From NCBI GenBank assembly GCA_013350335.1, contig CM023532.1:32365708-32429707 (forward strand): DNA of 64,000 nucleotides, written 5' to 3'. Below, piece after piece: positions 51,101-60,714 of the stretch (its first letter is position 1; every line of letters begins with the position of its first letter). The position numbers and the translations under genes are program-made. This DNA comes from Chimonanthus salicifolius (taxonomy: Eukaryota; Streptophyta; Magnoliopsida; Laurales; Calycanthaceae). Below the pieces are notes generated by a model. It saw only the letters and a list, made by a program, of their open reading frames with translations, did no database searches and was not told the origin of the DNA.

Positions 51101-52874
51101 GCCTCTCTTTTCACTTCATGCAATTACTGATTTGCCAGTCCTTTCATGACCAAAGGATTTAAAATTACGTAACTGGAGCTAATTTAATCCTGTAATTTGG
51201 GATACAAGATTTTTCTGTAGGTCGTGAATTTTTGTAATGGGTGAGTGATGAGGAATGGAGAATAAGGTAAATGAATTTCTCGCCTACAGAAGGACCAAAG
51301 GTGCATTGGTTCTCTTTTCCTGAAATGGTGAAATATATTACTAGAGAACCGGAAAGAACAATGGAGAAACACACCAGAAACAAACAGAAAGAGCTGAGGC
51401 AGTTCACAAGCTGCAGTTGACCCCTCCCCCCAACACCGCGAAAAGGAAAAACTTCCTGCTTGTGGCATTTTGCTAAGTGCTTCTCTGCAAAGGGCTCACC
51501 ATTTCCATTGCTGCATCTTGAAACATGTTTGAAGTTGAAGAAACTCTGTTTATACTTCAAATCTCATCCACCCAATAAACAATGCTTCACGATTAAGCAC
51601 AACCCCTATCAGCTGATTTGGTAGTGCATCTCAAATCACATTCTATAGTACCACCTGAAGCTTCCTTTTTTTTCCACATGAAGCTTCCTTCTTGGGCAGC
51701 TTTTGACACTCAATAAACATTAAAAATAAATGCTTCACCCACAACACAGCAACACTTGGACCTGAATAGAATGTGATGGAATTGTCCCAATCTGGGGGCA
51801 TTCTTCTTGACAATATTTGTGCACATTGGTACTGCTCTGGGTACCTTTGGTATTTTAGCGTTTTCAAATCTCCTTCCACATTGGGTAAGCAAGAAGCCAA
51901 GAATCTTGCTTCTCGAGCTTATGAGTCTGCATAGGCTTTTATCTTATGTGCACAAAATAAAAGAGGTGTGCATAGGCTTCTCAAACGAGTTGTTCAAAAG
52001 TCATGGAAAATTAATCTCATCTAGCATTTTTTGGAGGGATTTCTAGAAGTCACCAGAAAATTTTGAAAAGAAATTAAGTGAAAGAATACAAATTAGTGTT
52101 TGTGTGCGCGGTGAAGGATAGAAGAAGTTTAGCATGTATGTTGTTCCAAAATCAGCAATTTTCTTCGTGGTCTGACTATTCCTTCAACAAAATGGCAGCC
52201 ACCACAGCGGTCTTTGGATGGTTATAAGCATGTTGTAGATGTAGAGTATTGTCCCCCAGTATCATCTGAGGGTCCCCATTTTCCTCCAGAGGCAGCCAAG
52301 GCAAAGGAAGCAGCACAGACTTCTCCCAACACTGAAAATACAGCAGAATATCATGATATTTTGGAAGGTAAGTAATACTGTTTTTTTCCCTTTTTGATTC
52401 TGAATGATGTTGGCTGCTGGTTGTGCTTTGTTTAATTATGAGTTTATCAACAAGAACTTGGTGCTCATTGTTGCAACTACAATGATATGCGGATTCAAGT
52501 TGTGTTACCAATTAAAAAACAAATAAGTTTATCATTCCTCCATTTGATGACAACATATTGATGGTTTTTGTGTCTTGTCTATCAGAGGAAATGATACGTG
52601 GCTTACAGAGGGTAGGATGGAAGAAAGTTGATGTCAGCTTTCATTCAGCATTTTGGCCCTTCTTTGCACACAACAATATTCATGTATGATTCAATCAATA
52701 CACCCCTTTTGGAAATGTTTATTCATGCAGCCATCCTTGTGTTACTGATGAGACATGTTGGTGCTGATTCAGGTGAAAAGTGAATGGTGGCATAATGCTG
52801 GTGTAGGTGTCGTTGCTCATGTTGCCGACAGCATAAAACAGCAAGAGGCTAGCTTCATTTCTGCAAGCCTCTAA
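42173..52874 (+). CDS. putative plastid-targeted serine esterase/lipase (DUF676-type alpha/beta hydrolase), frameshifted in exon 2
   Basis: Closely resembles the plant hydrolase-like family that includes Arabidopsis At1g29120 (recalled, not searched); substrate unknown. Exons: 42173-42308, 43848-43993, 46310-46377, 46970-47040, 47183-47449, 48425-48588, 48683-48738, 50635-50687, 52199-52367, 52586-52683, 52773-52874, all GT-AG and phase-compatible. Exon 1 encodes a Ser/Ala/Phe-rich start (MASASASIFHASSF) typical of a chloroplast transit peptide. The hydrolase core shows LVLVHGIL (oxyanion region), FLAHSLGGLFARY with the nucleophile serine, LATPHLGVRG, a conserved DGYKHVVDVEYCPP segment and a late HNNIHVKSE whose histidines are candidates for the triad. 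Exon 2 needs a +1 frame change somewhere between about 43875 and 43960: the incoming frame hits TGA at 43949-43951, while the HEPDHLLVLVHG frame continues. The corrected length is about 442 residues. Eight of its ten introns are long, and several are filled with TEs. Confidence 0.88.
42500..42730. mobile_element. foldback MITE-like element in esterase intron 1
   Basis: TGACAGGTCATCACTTTTGC (from about 42568) is mirrored by the reverse complement of a segment near 42665-42692 (TGACATATCATCATTTTGC when read inward). Weaker inverted similarity continues outward to about 42510 and 42730. Ends and target duplication were not defined. Confidence 0.5.
44297..44652. mobile_element. long-TIR MITE in esterase intron 2 (copy 1)
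   Basis: Imperfect inverted arms of about 165 bp each. Left-arm landmarks are TGATGGGTCCATTAGAAAG, TATGCTTGGACA and TTGGATCAAGTCATGCTTTT. The right arm read inward gives GATGATGGGCCTCTTTGAAAG, TATGCTTAATGGAG and TGGATCAAACAAGCCATGC. A related copy lies at 50034-50373. Boundaries are approximate and no clear TSD was found. Confidence 0.7.
44826..45694 (-). mobile_element. L1-type LINE 3' fragment (zinc-finger RT region) in esterase intron 2
   Basis: Minus-strand frames give CLPFCLQASEETNHLLSRCP with CPFFSTVW, the reverse-transcriptase zinc-binding domain of plant L1 elements. Further upstream is VWWPNPAGCFFVKSFYTW and, in another frame, VVWDLFLLRNISDLE. A T run at 44825-44834 is its poly(A) tail. 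AACAAAAAT occurs beside the tail (44815-44823) and near the far end (about 45695-45703), a possible duplication. Several frame breaks; antisense to the host gene. Confidence 0.8.
47720..48155 (-). mobile_element. 5'-truncated L1 LINE with 12-bp TSD in esterase intron 5
   Basis: Minus-strand translation gives VSFSHISRSANSVADFFAKN, the end of the RNase H domain, followed by a 3' UTR and a poly(A) tail seen as T-rich sequence at the low end. CATTGCCTTTTT flanks it at 47708-47719 and 48156-48167. A truncated 5' end with a perfect duplication indicates target-primed insertion and a moderately young copy. Antisense to the gene. Confidence 0.82.
49835..49940 (-). mobile_element. SINE-like copy in esterase intron 7
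   Basis: Read on the minus strand it shows GGTAGCTAGGTTGGTTGG (A box-like) and GGTTTCGAGTCTCACC (B box-like), then GGTGGGGATACCCATATTATCC and an A run (T run at 49830-49838). It is a short tRNA-derived SINE. Flanking duplication not recognised. Confidence 0.7.
50034..50373. mobile_element. long-TIR MITE in esterase intron 7 (copy 2)
   Basis: Related to 44297-44652. Left landmarks are GCACTTGTGCACGGG, TATGGGGCTCACTT, ATTAGAAAGGTCTATGCTTA and ATGGGGCTCATGAAG. The right side read inward gives GCACTTGGATACTAGG, CATGTGGAGCCCATC and GTCTACGCTTGAACATGAG. Both copies sit in introns of the same gene. Confidence 0.65.
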
Positions 52875-53054
52875 GTATTGTTATTTAACTTCCTTTGAAG
52901 CTGTAACATCTTGTAACATAGATATCGTGCAGGAAAGGCTTGATGGTTATTTTCTTTTGCCCTACATAGAATTTTTAGTTTTATATCGTCTAGTTTTGCC
53001 TCTTAAGAAAGCTTGTTACCCAATAATAATTTTTCCCCGAACATCAGAACTAGC

Positions 53055-54520
53055 CCTTTTTTTTTAAGATGACTATTTTATTCAATATAGACACAGAACC
53101 TTTTTTTGAAAGGACAAAGAAACAGAACTTTACAGAAAGCGAAGCACAAAATTGGGCTAAATAGGCCTGCCGCCTCCCACCCAAGAGGGATTACAAAGAT
53201 CTGTTTACAACATTACAAGACCATTTCTAGCCAGATCATTAGCTGCAGAGTTCGCAGCTCTAGGGACCTATAAAACATTAAAACCATTCAACGAGATTGA
53301 CTTCCGAATCCTGTCCTTATCTAGGAATTTTCAAGGACAGCTCTATTCTGATGCCCTGATTAGAACCACCTTAGAATCCTCTTCCAGAATGGCCCCTAAG
53401 CTCCCAGGTCTTCCATCTCAAGGACGCCTCTCTAAAGAGCATGTAGTTCCGCCTCAAAAGCTGACCAATTGACGAGAGGACCAGCAAAAGAGGACCTACT
53501 CGTCCCATTATGATCGCTGATCACTCCCACAAAACCATCTAACCCACTCTCCCATCTGCAGCTGCCATCAAAGTTCTGCTTTAAGATCCCCCGCTGATCA
53601 GGTTGCTAGGAACATACATAGAGGAATGCACATCTCCCTTTGCGAAGTTGATAGAAGCCCAATCCTATAGACATTAGAAACATTGTCTCCCTTACCAGGG
53701 ATGACTTTCAAAATCCACCAAGTAGCTCTAAATTTGATTTCTTAAATAATTTGGACAACACAGGTAGTGATATACCCAAATATCGATTTGATATTCAATA
53801 GATTCAATGAAAAATTCAAGCAAGCGATTTGACCACACAATGCATATCATCATAACTTTCTAGAGCTTCCTGCAGAGCGAGGTAGTCCCCACCAAGTAGC
53901 TATGAATTTGATTTATTCACTAATTTGGCCTGTCGGAGACGATTTTCTCTAAAAAATCCTTTTATTTTTAACTAAATATACCACACGATGCTTAGCATCG
54001 TAACTTTCCAAAGCTTCCGAAACGAGCTAGTCCTCGTGATGATCGATTCGTTCCACAACTCATACCATGCTGATGGCAAACAAAAGGCTATTCCCTACCA
54101 CTGAAAGAAATGAACCCATATGGCATAAGCGATATGACAGTGAATGAGAAGATGATTCACTGACTCAGCATCTAAAGGCAAAAAGGACATGCATTGACTA
54201 TGATCATTCTTTGATGTCTTAAATGATCAATCGTCAAGATTTTCTCTAGACCAGCAAGCCAACCAAACATCTTAACCTTTAAAGGAGCCTCACTCTTCCA
54301 AATGTTCGAACGGACTCAAGAAGCTTCACCCAACCTCATGAGCTTTTCTACAAAAAATATTTAACACTGAAATTCCCATGTATATCAGCTCCCCAAGTTC
54401 TTCTATTGTTGTCAAAACCCAACACATTCAATTGAGAAGATCAATCATCACCAACCACTCTACCATCCAGTCTTCCAGCCCTCCTAAACTTAGGGCACTA
54501 AATTACCTTATTATATTGTA
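53055..54520 (-). mobile_element. L1-type LINE 3' portion downstream of the esterase gene
   Basis: Minus-strand translation across many frame breaks gives, in order, KVKMFGWLAGLEKILTID with NACPFCL and VNHLLIHC (RT zinc-finger region). Further on it gives GAWEPFWKRIL-like and VPRAANSAANDLARNGL (end of RNase H). A T-rich stretch at 53058-53068 is the tail. The copy is old and 5' truncated, and it lies just beyond the esterase 3' UTR. Confidence 0.78.
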
Positions 54521-55907
54521 ACTCGAAGCATCCTTAACCTTAAATAAATTGGTGGTTAATTTTTGGTGGTTTATATACTGTGGAATCAACTCAGATGCCA
54601 CGTGTTTCTATACATATCCAAATTCAATAAATTGTCTTAATCCAGTGAGTGAGGATGGTATGTGGCAAATGCCACAAGGGTTCCACTGTGACATTTTCAC
54701 CATCGGATCTAGATTCATTGATATGATTAATTTTAAAATTAATCTTAAATTAAATGAGTAAGAACTTAAGATGTTGTAACTTTTGTAATTAATTTTGAAA
54801 ATAAGCCTTCTTAATTAGTAGCTGTTGTTTAAAAAAAAAAACTACCTCCTCAAAAAAAATTGTTAAACCATAATCACTTTCATCTGGTGAAAGTGTGCAT
54901 CGTTAACCCCATTTACTCTTGCACACTATAATCACTTTCATCTGGTGGCATTTCACTAATAAAATCAAATTCAATTAGATTTGAAAAGACCAACTATCAA
55001 AATAGAGTTTGTTTTAGATAGATTTTTTATGAAATGGTGAGATAGCTCAAAATAAATTTAAATTAAGTATAAATATGACTCACAAAGTAGATATGTGTGA
55101 GAACGAGAGAATATGAAATCAGATCCTAGTGAGTCCCAATGTATCCAAAGGTAGATTATCATTCTGACTCTGAGTTGCCCAAGTGATTTGTTTTCTATGT
55201 AGAATATGCAAAACTTTAATGTAAATGAATGTTTTAAAATATGTTGATACATCATCTAACATCTAATATCTCATCTATTTGGAGCCAGCTACGCGAGTTA
55301 CTGCTTCTCCAATTAACTTTATCATAAATTATACTCTCAGTCACTGTACAATCTTTAATAAAGATCAAAAACAATCCCGTTATACAAAGTTTCTAAATAA
55401 AATATAATTTAAAAAGTCATACTATTTTTTTAAATTACCTCCACTTTTTTAATATAGGCTCTCAAAACACTTGAATAATCAATTATTAAGCTTATCATGA
55501 CCATATAATTAAATTATTATATTCTATTAATTAAATTTAAATTATATAACATTTAATAATGAAATAGAGTCTATCGACTTTAAAAAATTGAATAAAATTT
55601 TTCAGGTATGAATTTTTTGTAAAAAAAATTTACTATATTTAAAATCACATAAACTAATCAAAATAGATAGTTGAAGTGAAACTTCTAATCAAATGTTGTT
55701 TTATTTGTTTCTATAAAATAAATAAGTATAATTAAATAAAATTTATATTTTTAATCAAAATACTAACGATCTCTATTTTCATTTTTGATAAGGTATTATA
55801 TTTAATGAAATATTTATTTAAACTAACTTACCCCTTAACTTCCATACGGCATCTGTCTTATTTGCTTTAAACAGAATCTAACCCACGATTGGGACTCTAA
55901 TCTTACC

Positions 55908-55915
55908 TATAAATA
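55908..55915 (+). promoter_or_regulatory. TATA box of the 14-3-3 gene
   Basis: TATAAATA about 130 bases before the start codon, so transcription would start near 55940. Confidence 0.75.
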
Positions 55916-56021
55916 CCTCTGTCATTATTTTGTGACACTTCATCTCTCTCCTCTCGAGCTTTGTACAGAGGAGATCTCGAAACTCTTTCCAGAGAAGGGA
56001 AAGGAAAGAACAGAACCTTCA

Positions 56022-56030
56022 AAACCCTAA
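56022..56030 (+). promoter_or_regulatory. telo-box in the 14-3-3 leader
   Basis: AAACCCTAA, a plant telo-box often found near starts of highly expressed housekeeping and translation-related genes. It lies 15 bases before the ATG, within the leader. Confidence 0.5.
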
Positions 56031-56044
56031 ATCTCAGATTTTCC

Positions 56045-59000
56045 ATGGCTTCCTCCAAAGAGCGAGAGAACTTCGTTTACATCGCCAAACTTGCTGAGCA
56101 GGCAGAGCGCTACGACGGTACGCTTTTTCCTTTTCGTTTTCCCTTTTCACTTTGCCATTCGTTTTCTACGGTTTCTTCCAACTATCCATCCTAGGGTTAT
56201 GTTTTTCCGTGGATATTAGGGTTTTCTGCGATTTCTTGCAGAGATGGTCGATTCCATGAAGAAAGTCGCGAAGTTGGATGTGGAATTAACTGTGGAGGAG
56301 CGGAATCTTCTCTCGGTTGGATACAAGAATGTGATTGGAGCGCGGCGGGCTTCGTGGCGAATCCTTTCATCGATTGAGCAGAAGGAGGAGGCGAAGGGTA
56401 ACGAGCACCATGTGAAGAGGATCAAGGAGTATCGCCAGAAGGTAGAATCAGAGCTCTGTAACATCTGCACTGATATCATGACTGTGATCGATGAGCATCT
56501 CATTCCTTCATCTACGGCTGGAGAGTCAACAGTATTTTACTACAAGATGTGAGTGATCCCTCTTTGTTGTGATGGTCTTTCGTCATTTTAGTGGAAATTT
56601 GGGCTTTAGGGTTTTGGACTTTTTTTCGTTGTTGATTGCAGGAAAGGAGATTACTATCGTTATCTTGCTGAATTTAAGATTGGGAGTGAAAAGAAAGATG
56701 CTGCTGAGCAGTCACTTAAGGCATATGAGGTATACTTTTCTTCATTCTCTAGTCTTTTTTAATGTTACGGTTGGTTGAAACCTTTTTCGGCTGGTCTTGA
56801 AGTAATTGTCTGGCTTAAATTGATTGATCTATTAGTTGTTTAAGTAACTGTCTGGCTTAAATTGATTGATCTGTTAGTTGTTTAGATCCTTGTTATTTCT
56901 TCCATGCTTCAGTGTATCTTGTGTTAAACTGTGAGAGTGATCTTGACTCATTTCTATTATTCCAATTTCTCAGTCACCAGTCCCAGTTACTCGCTTTAAT
57001 TTTCAACTGAATACATCAGCTTATATTACCAGTCCTACTTCTCAATACTGTCTATCTGGGACTCTTTCTAACTCAAGGACGTCGATCATTCTCAGAACTT
57101 TTACTCTTCACACTCATTTTTGTTTGTTTGCCATACTTGTAGTTGTGTTATGCCATCAACCTATTTTTATGCATGTTATCTAATGCTGGCTTTCTGATGA
57201 TCCTATTTTTATTTGTAATATATATCGTTCCTTTGTGTTAGTGGTTGTTAAGAATTAGAGGATGTCACAAACCCCCTATGGAACTCAACATAACTGAAAG
57301 AAAGAAAATAGAATAGAACATAACCTAATAAAGCCTCAGTGATGCATTTGAAGCTTTTACATTAGTAAAAGTTGAATGCCTTGTATTTCTTTCCTTTTTT
57401 AATTAGTACAGTTACCTTTCAAAAAAAGTTGAATGCCTTGTATTTTTCTCCTCTCAAAACATTACTTCGATTGGAAATTATATGGAATTTCTGTAAGATT
57501 AGATAACCTGATACTGTCTTGGGAATTTCGACATAGTAATGAAGATTCAATTTGACCTGTGTTTTCAACCTTCATTATTATATAGAAATTCCAAAGGCTG
57601 CCTTGTGTTATCTAATCTTTCTGAAACTTTATATAAATGTCAATTGAAGTAATGTTTTGAGGAGAAAAGTTACAAGAAATTCAACTTCAGCATAACCAAA
57701 CTATGAGAGTTTTCACATGAAGTCAGTTGATTTTGCCTGTGTTTTTCACATCTCAGTACATTTTAATTTTAATTAAAATATATCAAGTTCTTTGGGTAAA
57801 TAAGGTGAAATGGGTAAGTGCTCATAGTTGTAAAGGGCTTGACTGCTTGAGTCATATGAGCAGTTGGCCCATGGAAAACAATTTGGCAAATCCTATTATT
57901 AATGCTAATCCTAGATAGATGTGATAAGTGGTTTTGGTGGTGAGGATGTGGACATTTGTGGAATAATGTTTTGTTTTTATTGTGGTGGTTCTAAAACAAA
58001 ATTTGGGACCTTTCTGCAGACAGCTTCCACCACTGCAGAGGCAGAATTATCTCCTACACATCCTATCCGACTGGGCTTGGCATTGAATTTCTCAGTCTTC
58101 TATTATGAGATTATGAACTCGCCCGAAAGGTATGGCACTGCATGCAACTCATGCTTGTTCTGCTGCTACTTTTTTAGTGTAAATCTATGGAATCTGATAA
58201 CATGTAATATATATGTCAGGGCTTGCCATCTGGCCAAGCAAGCTTTCGATGAAGCTATTTCTGAGCTTGACACCCTGAGTGAAGAATCTTACAAGGATAG
58301 CACTTTGATCATGCAACTTCTGAGGGATAACCTCACCTTGTGGACTTCTGATATTCCAGAAGATGGAGGTAATAGATGAACTATAACAAAAGGTCTTCCA
58401 TGCAATCCTAGCTAATTTTTTGTAAGGTTTTAGGTTACATGTAGTTTTTATTCATTTATTCTGGTTGCTCTTCGAGTCAAACTGGTTCTAACTCCCTTAA
58501 ATCTCTCCTTATGTTACAGCTTGTGTTAGCCTTCTATAACACAACTTCATACATTAAAGGGTTTTCAATTAGATATTTATTTCCCAGTCAATTTGGCCTT
58601 TGAACGTGGTTAACCTTATAATCTTCTATTTCTTGGACTGTAAGATGGTTTTGGTTCTAAAGTTTATAATTCTTTGGAATGGCAAACTTTTATATTGATA
58701 AAGGGAACTACATTTAAAAATCTTGATAAAGAGAACTCTTTGTTGTTTTTCAACTAAAACAAATGATCTAAATGTTTTATCATTTTGAACAATAGTTCTG
58801 ATAGCTTATTCCAAACATTTTTATACATTTACTTAAAGAACGCATTATTATAAAACAGAAATAAAAGTGAAGTTGCATTTGTATATCTTCCACATTGATC
58901 TAGAAAACCACTTTTATACATTTATTTATATAATTCATTATTGGATAAAACTGAAACAGAAGTTAAGTTCATCTATTCTAAGTGATGATTATACCTTTTG

Positions 59001-60714
59001 CATTCTGGACGTATTCAATAAAGAATAGTACTGAGACCTATGGCCAATTTAAACTTTGTCTTCTTATCTGACTGGCAGTCTAGAATAGAAATTTTGTCCT
59101 CACATTCAAGTTCATTGGATCGTACATGACATCCCATGGTGTCAAACATTTTAGGATGGCCAGCATTATATCCCTTTTGTGTTGGTGCAAATTTTTCTTT
59201 ATGGAAGACAGGTCCGGAAGGGTGCCTTTTATTGTCACATTTATGAACTTGACCTTTGAAAAGAAAAAATTGCATCATCACATGGAGGGATGTATGCTGG
59301 TTAACTCACGTTGAATAATGAACACCATGGGCCCTCTTGGATGAGTAAACCCGAGGCATCATGCTAATTCAATTTTCCTGATATATAGTTTCACTTGTCA
59401 AATGTGGTTCTCTAACCATGGTCCTACTTCAATGTGAAGATGAAATTCTTATTTTGGGCTGGCTGTTCAATAAGAGATCCATTGATACAGTCAGGGGTCT
59501 CTCCCAAGTATACGACTTCAAGATCTAGGTTTTTCAATGAAAAACCCCCTCTGACAAGAAACAAACTAAAACCGGTCCCAAATATGAAGAATCAATAAAG
59601 TTACAGGAAGAAATTTTGTGAGAAATGCTACTTTTGAGTGGATCTCACAGAGAATGGGAAATGAAGTTCACAGTCTCTCCTCTTTATAAACTTTCAAGCT
59701 TCAACCAATTTATGGGAAGCATCAAACTGAAAATGCCTTTTATAGCACCTATTCATGTGTAGTTGATTCCACCCTTCTGGGCCCCACAGGGCTCAGGGCA
59801 CTTTGTTGTCCACCTAGTACAAGGTAATTCATTAAAGTTTTAAAGTCACAGTTGCAAGAAAAGATGTTTTGATCATTGTTACATCTGTCCTTGTGATAAG
59901 GAATTCTCCTAATTTATTATTTTACCCATTCGGTTGGTGACAGGAGAAGATGCTCAGAAGGAGGGTGCTTCAAAAGCTGGCGCTGGTGATGGTGCCGAGG
60001 TGTGTAATCTTTCCAGAGTTCATTATGCTAAACATACATAATTTATTACATGGCTTGGATGGACTTTAGTTTGCAGCCAAACAAGTATTCTTGAGCCATT
60101 AGAGTGTAAATGTGGAGCACGTGGTTTGGTAGTTGGCACTGTCATGATGGCTGAGAAATTAGCCCTGCTGAAAAAATCTCGAACTAACGTGTGGCCATAT
60201 TTATGTTTAATGCTGCTGACTGTTGCTTGGTTTGGTGTGCAAGTATCGATTTGCAATCTGTTTATTAAGTTTAGAAGTTCGATCTTCTTACTTTATCTGT
60301 TTTTCCCATTGAACCATGGGTTCTGCTCTTGCATGCTTGAGGCTCTAGGATACCATGTGCAAATTATTTAGCACATCAACTTTCAGTGTTGAGTATGATA
60401 TGGTCTTCTCAGTTCCTATGCCAAGTACGGTGATGAGTGAAAGTAGCCGAGTCAGACCAGTGTATGGAGCATTATTCTTTACCTGCTCCATTATTTGAAC
60501 TGGAATTTGGACTTTGGCTATATCCTTTAAAGTGCATCTGTTCTGAACTTGTATTACCTCTTGTACTCTACCTTCCAAGTTTCAGTTGAAGCCCATATTT
60601 GAAGTGATGCCCTTCTGTAGGGCTATGGCCCCCCATTTTGGCATAAACTTTCTGATTTTACCTCTGTTGATGTTCAACTGAGTTGAGATCATTTTGTTTT
60701 CTTATCTCCAGTGA
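56045..60714 (+). CDS. 14-3-3 protein, epsilon-like
   Basis: Dimeric adaptor binding phosphoserine/threonine motifs of client proteins, for example plasma-membrane H+-ATPase and metabolic enzymes. Exons: 56045-56117, 56242-56548, 56642-56729, 58020-58129, 58220-58368, 59944-59999, and a last exon at 60712 that begins with the stop codon TGA. The splice phases close to 261 residues, the normal length. Family signatures are [19 protein letters not shown] near residue 44 and [20 protein letters not shown] near 215. The phosphopeptide pocket is represented by the [19 protein letters not shown] and [12 protein letters not shown] segments. The N-terminal intron after codon 24 and the [20 protein letters not shown] region fit the plant epsilon group. 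The acidic, variable tail is [19 protein letters not shown]. It has a TATA box and a telo-box upstream and no upstream ATG in the leader. Confidence 0.97.
56801..56885. repeat. tandem duplication, 42-bp unit x 2, in 14-3-3 intron 3
   Basis: AGTAATTGTCTGGCTTAAAT at 56801 recurs as AGTAACTGTCTGGCTTAAAT at 56843. Both are followed by TGATTGATCT and TTAGTTGTTTA. The two units are nearly identical. Confidence 0.9.
57424..57690. mobile_element. long-hairpin MITE in 14-3-3 intron 3
   Basis: The left arm begins AGTTGAATGCCTTG and includes CTCAAAACATTACTTCGATT and AAGATTAGATAAC. The right arm is its imperfect reverse complement, including GTTATCTAATCTTTC and GAAGTAATGTTTTGAGGAG. Each arm is about 115-120 bp with a loop of roughly 25-35 bases. 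A short unit (TTGAATGCCTTGTATTT) is duplicated upstream near 57371. No TSD identified. Confidence 0.75.

Larger units (their letters stand above)
52875..56044. other. intergenic region between the esterase and 14-3-3 genes
   Basis: 52875 to about 53040 is the esterase 3' UTR. An L1 remnant fills about 53055-54520. 54530-55860 is AT-rich and I see no gene or recognisable element in it. The 14-3-3 promoter follows, with a TATA box at 55908 and a telo-box in the leader. Confidence 0.6.

Noticed and set aside
51160..51900. Overlapping minus-strand ORFs (up to 131 codons) in esterase intron 8
   Set aside because: They suggested a retroelement gag or pol remnant, but no motif could be identified, so no element was called.
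59015..59281. Minus-strand 88-codon ORF with several Cys and His residues
   Set aside because: It lies inside 14-3-3 intron 5, shows no recognisable domain spacing, and has no splice or promoter context.
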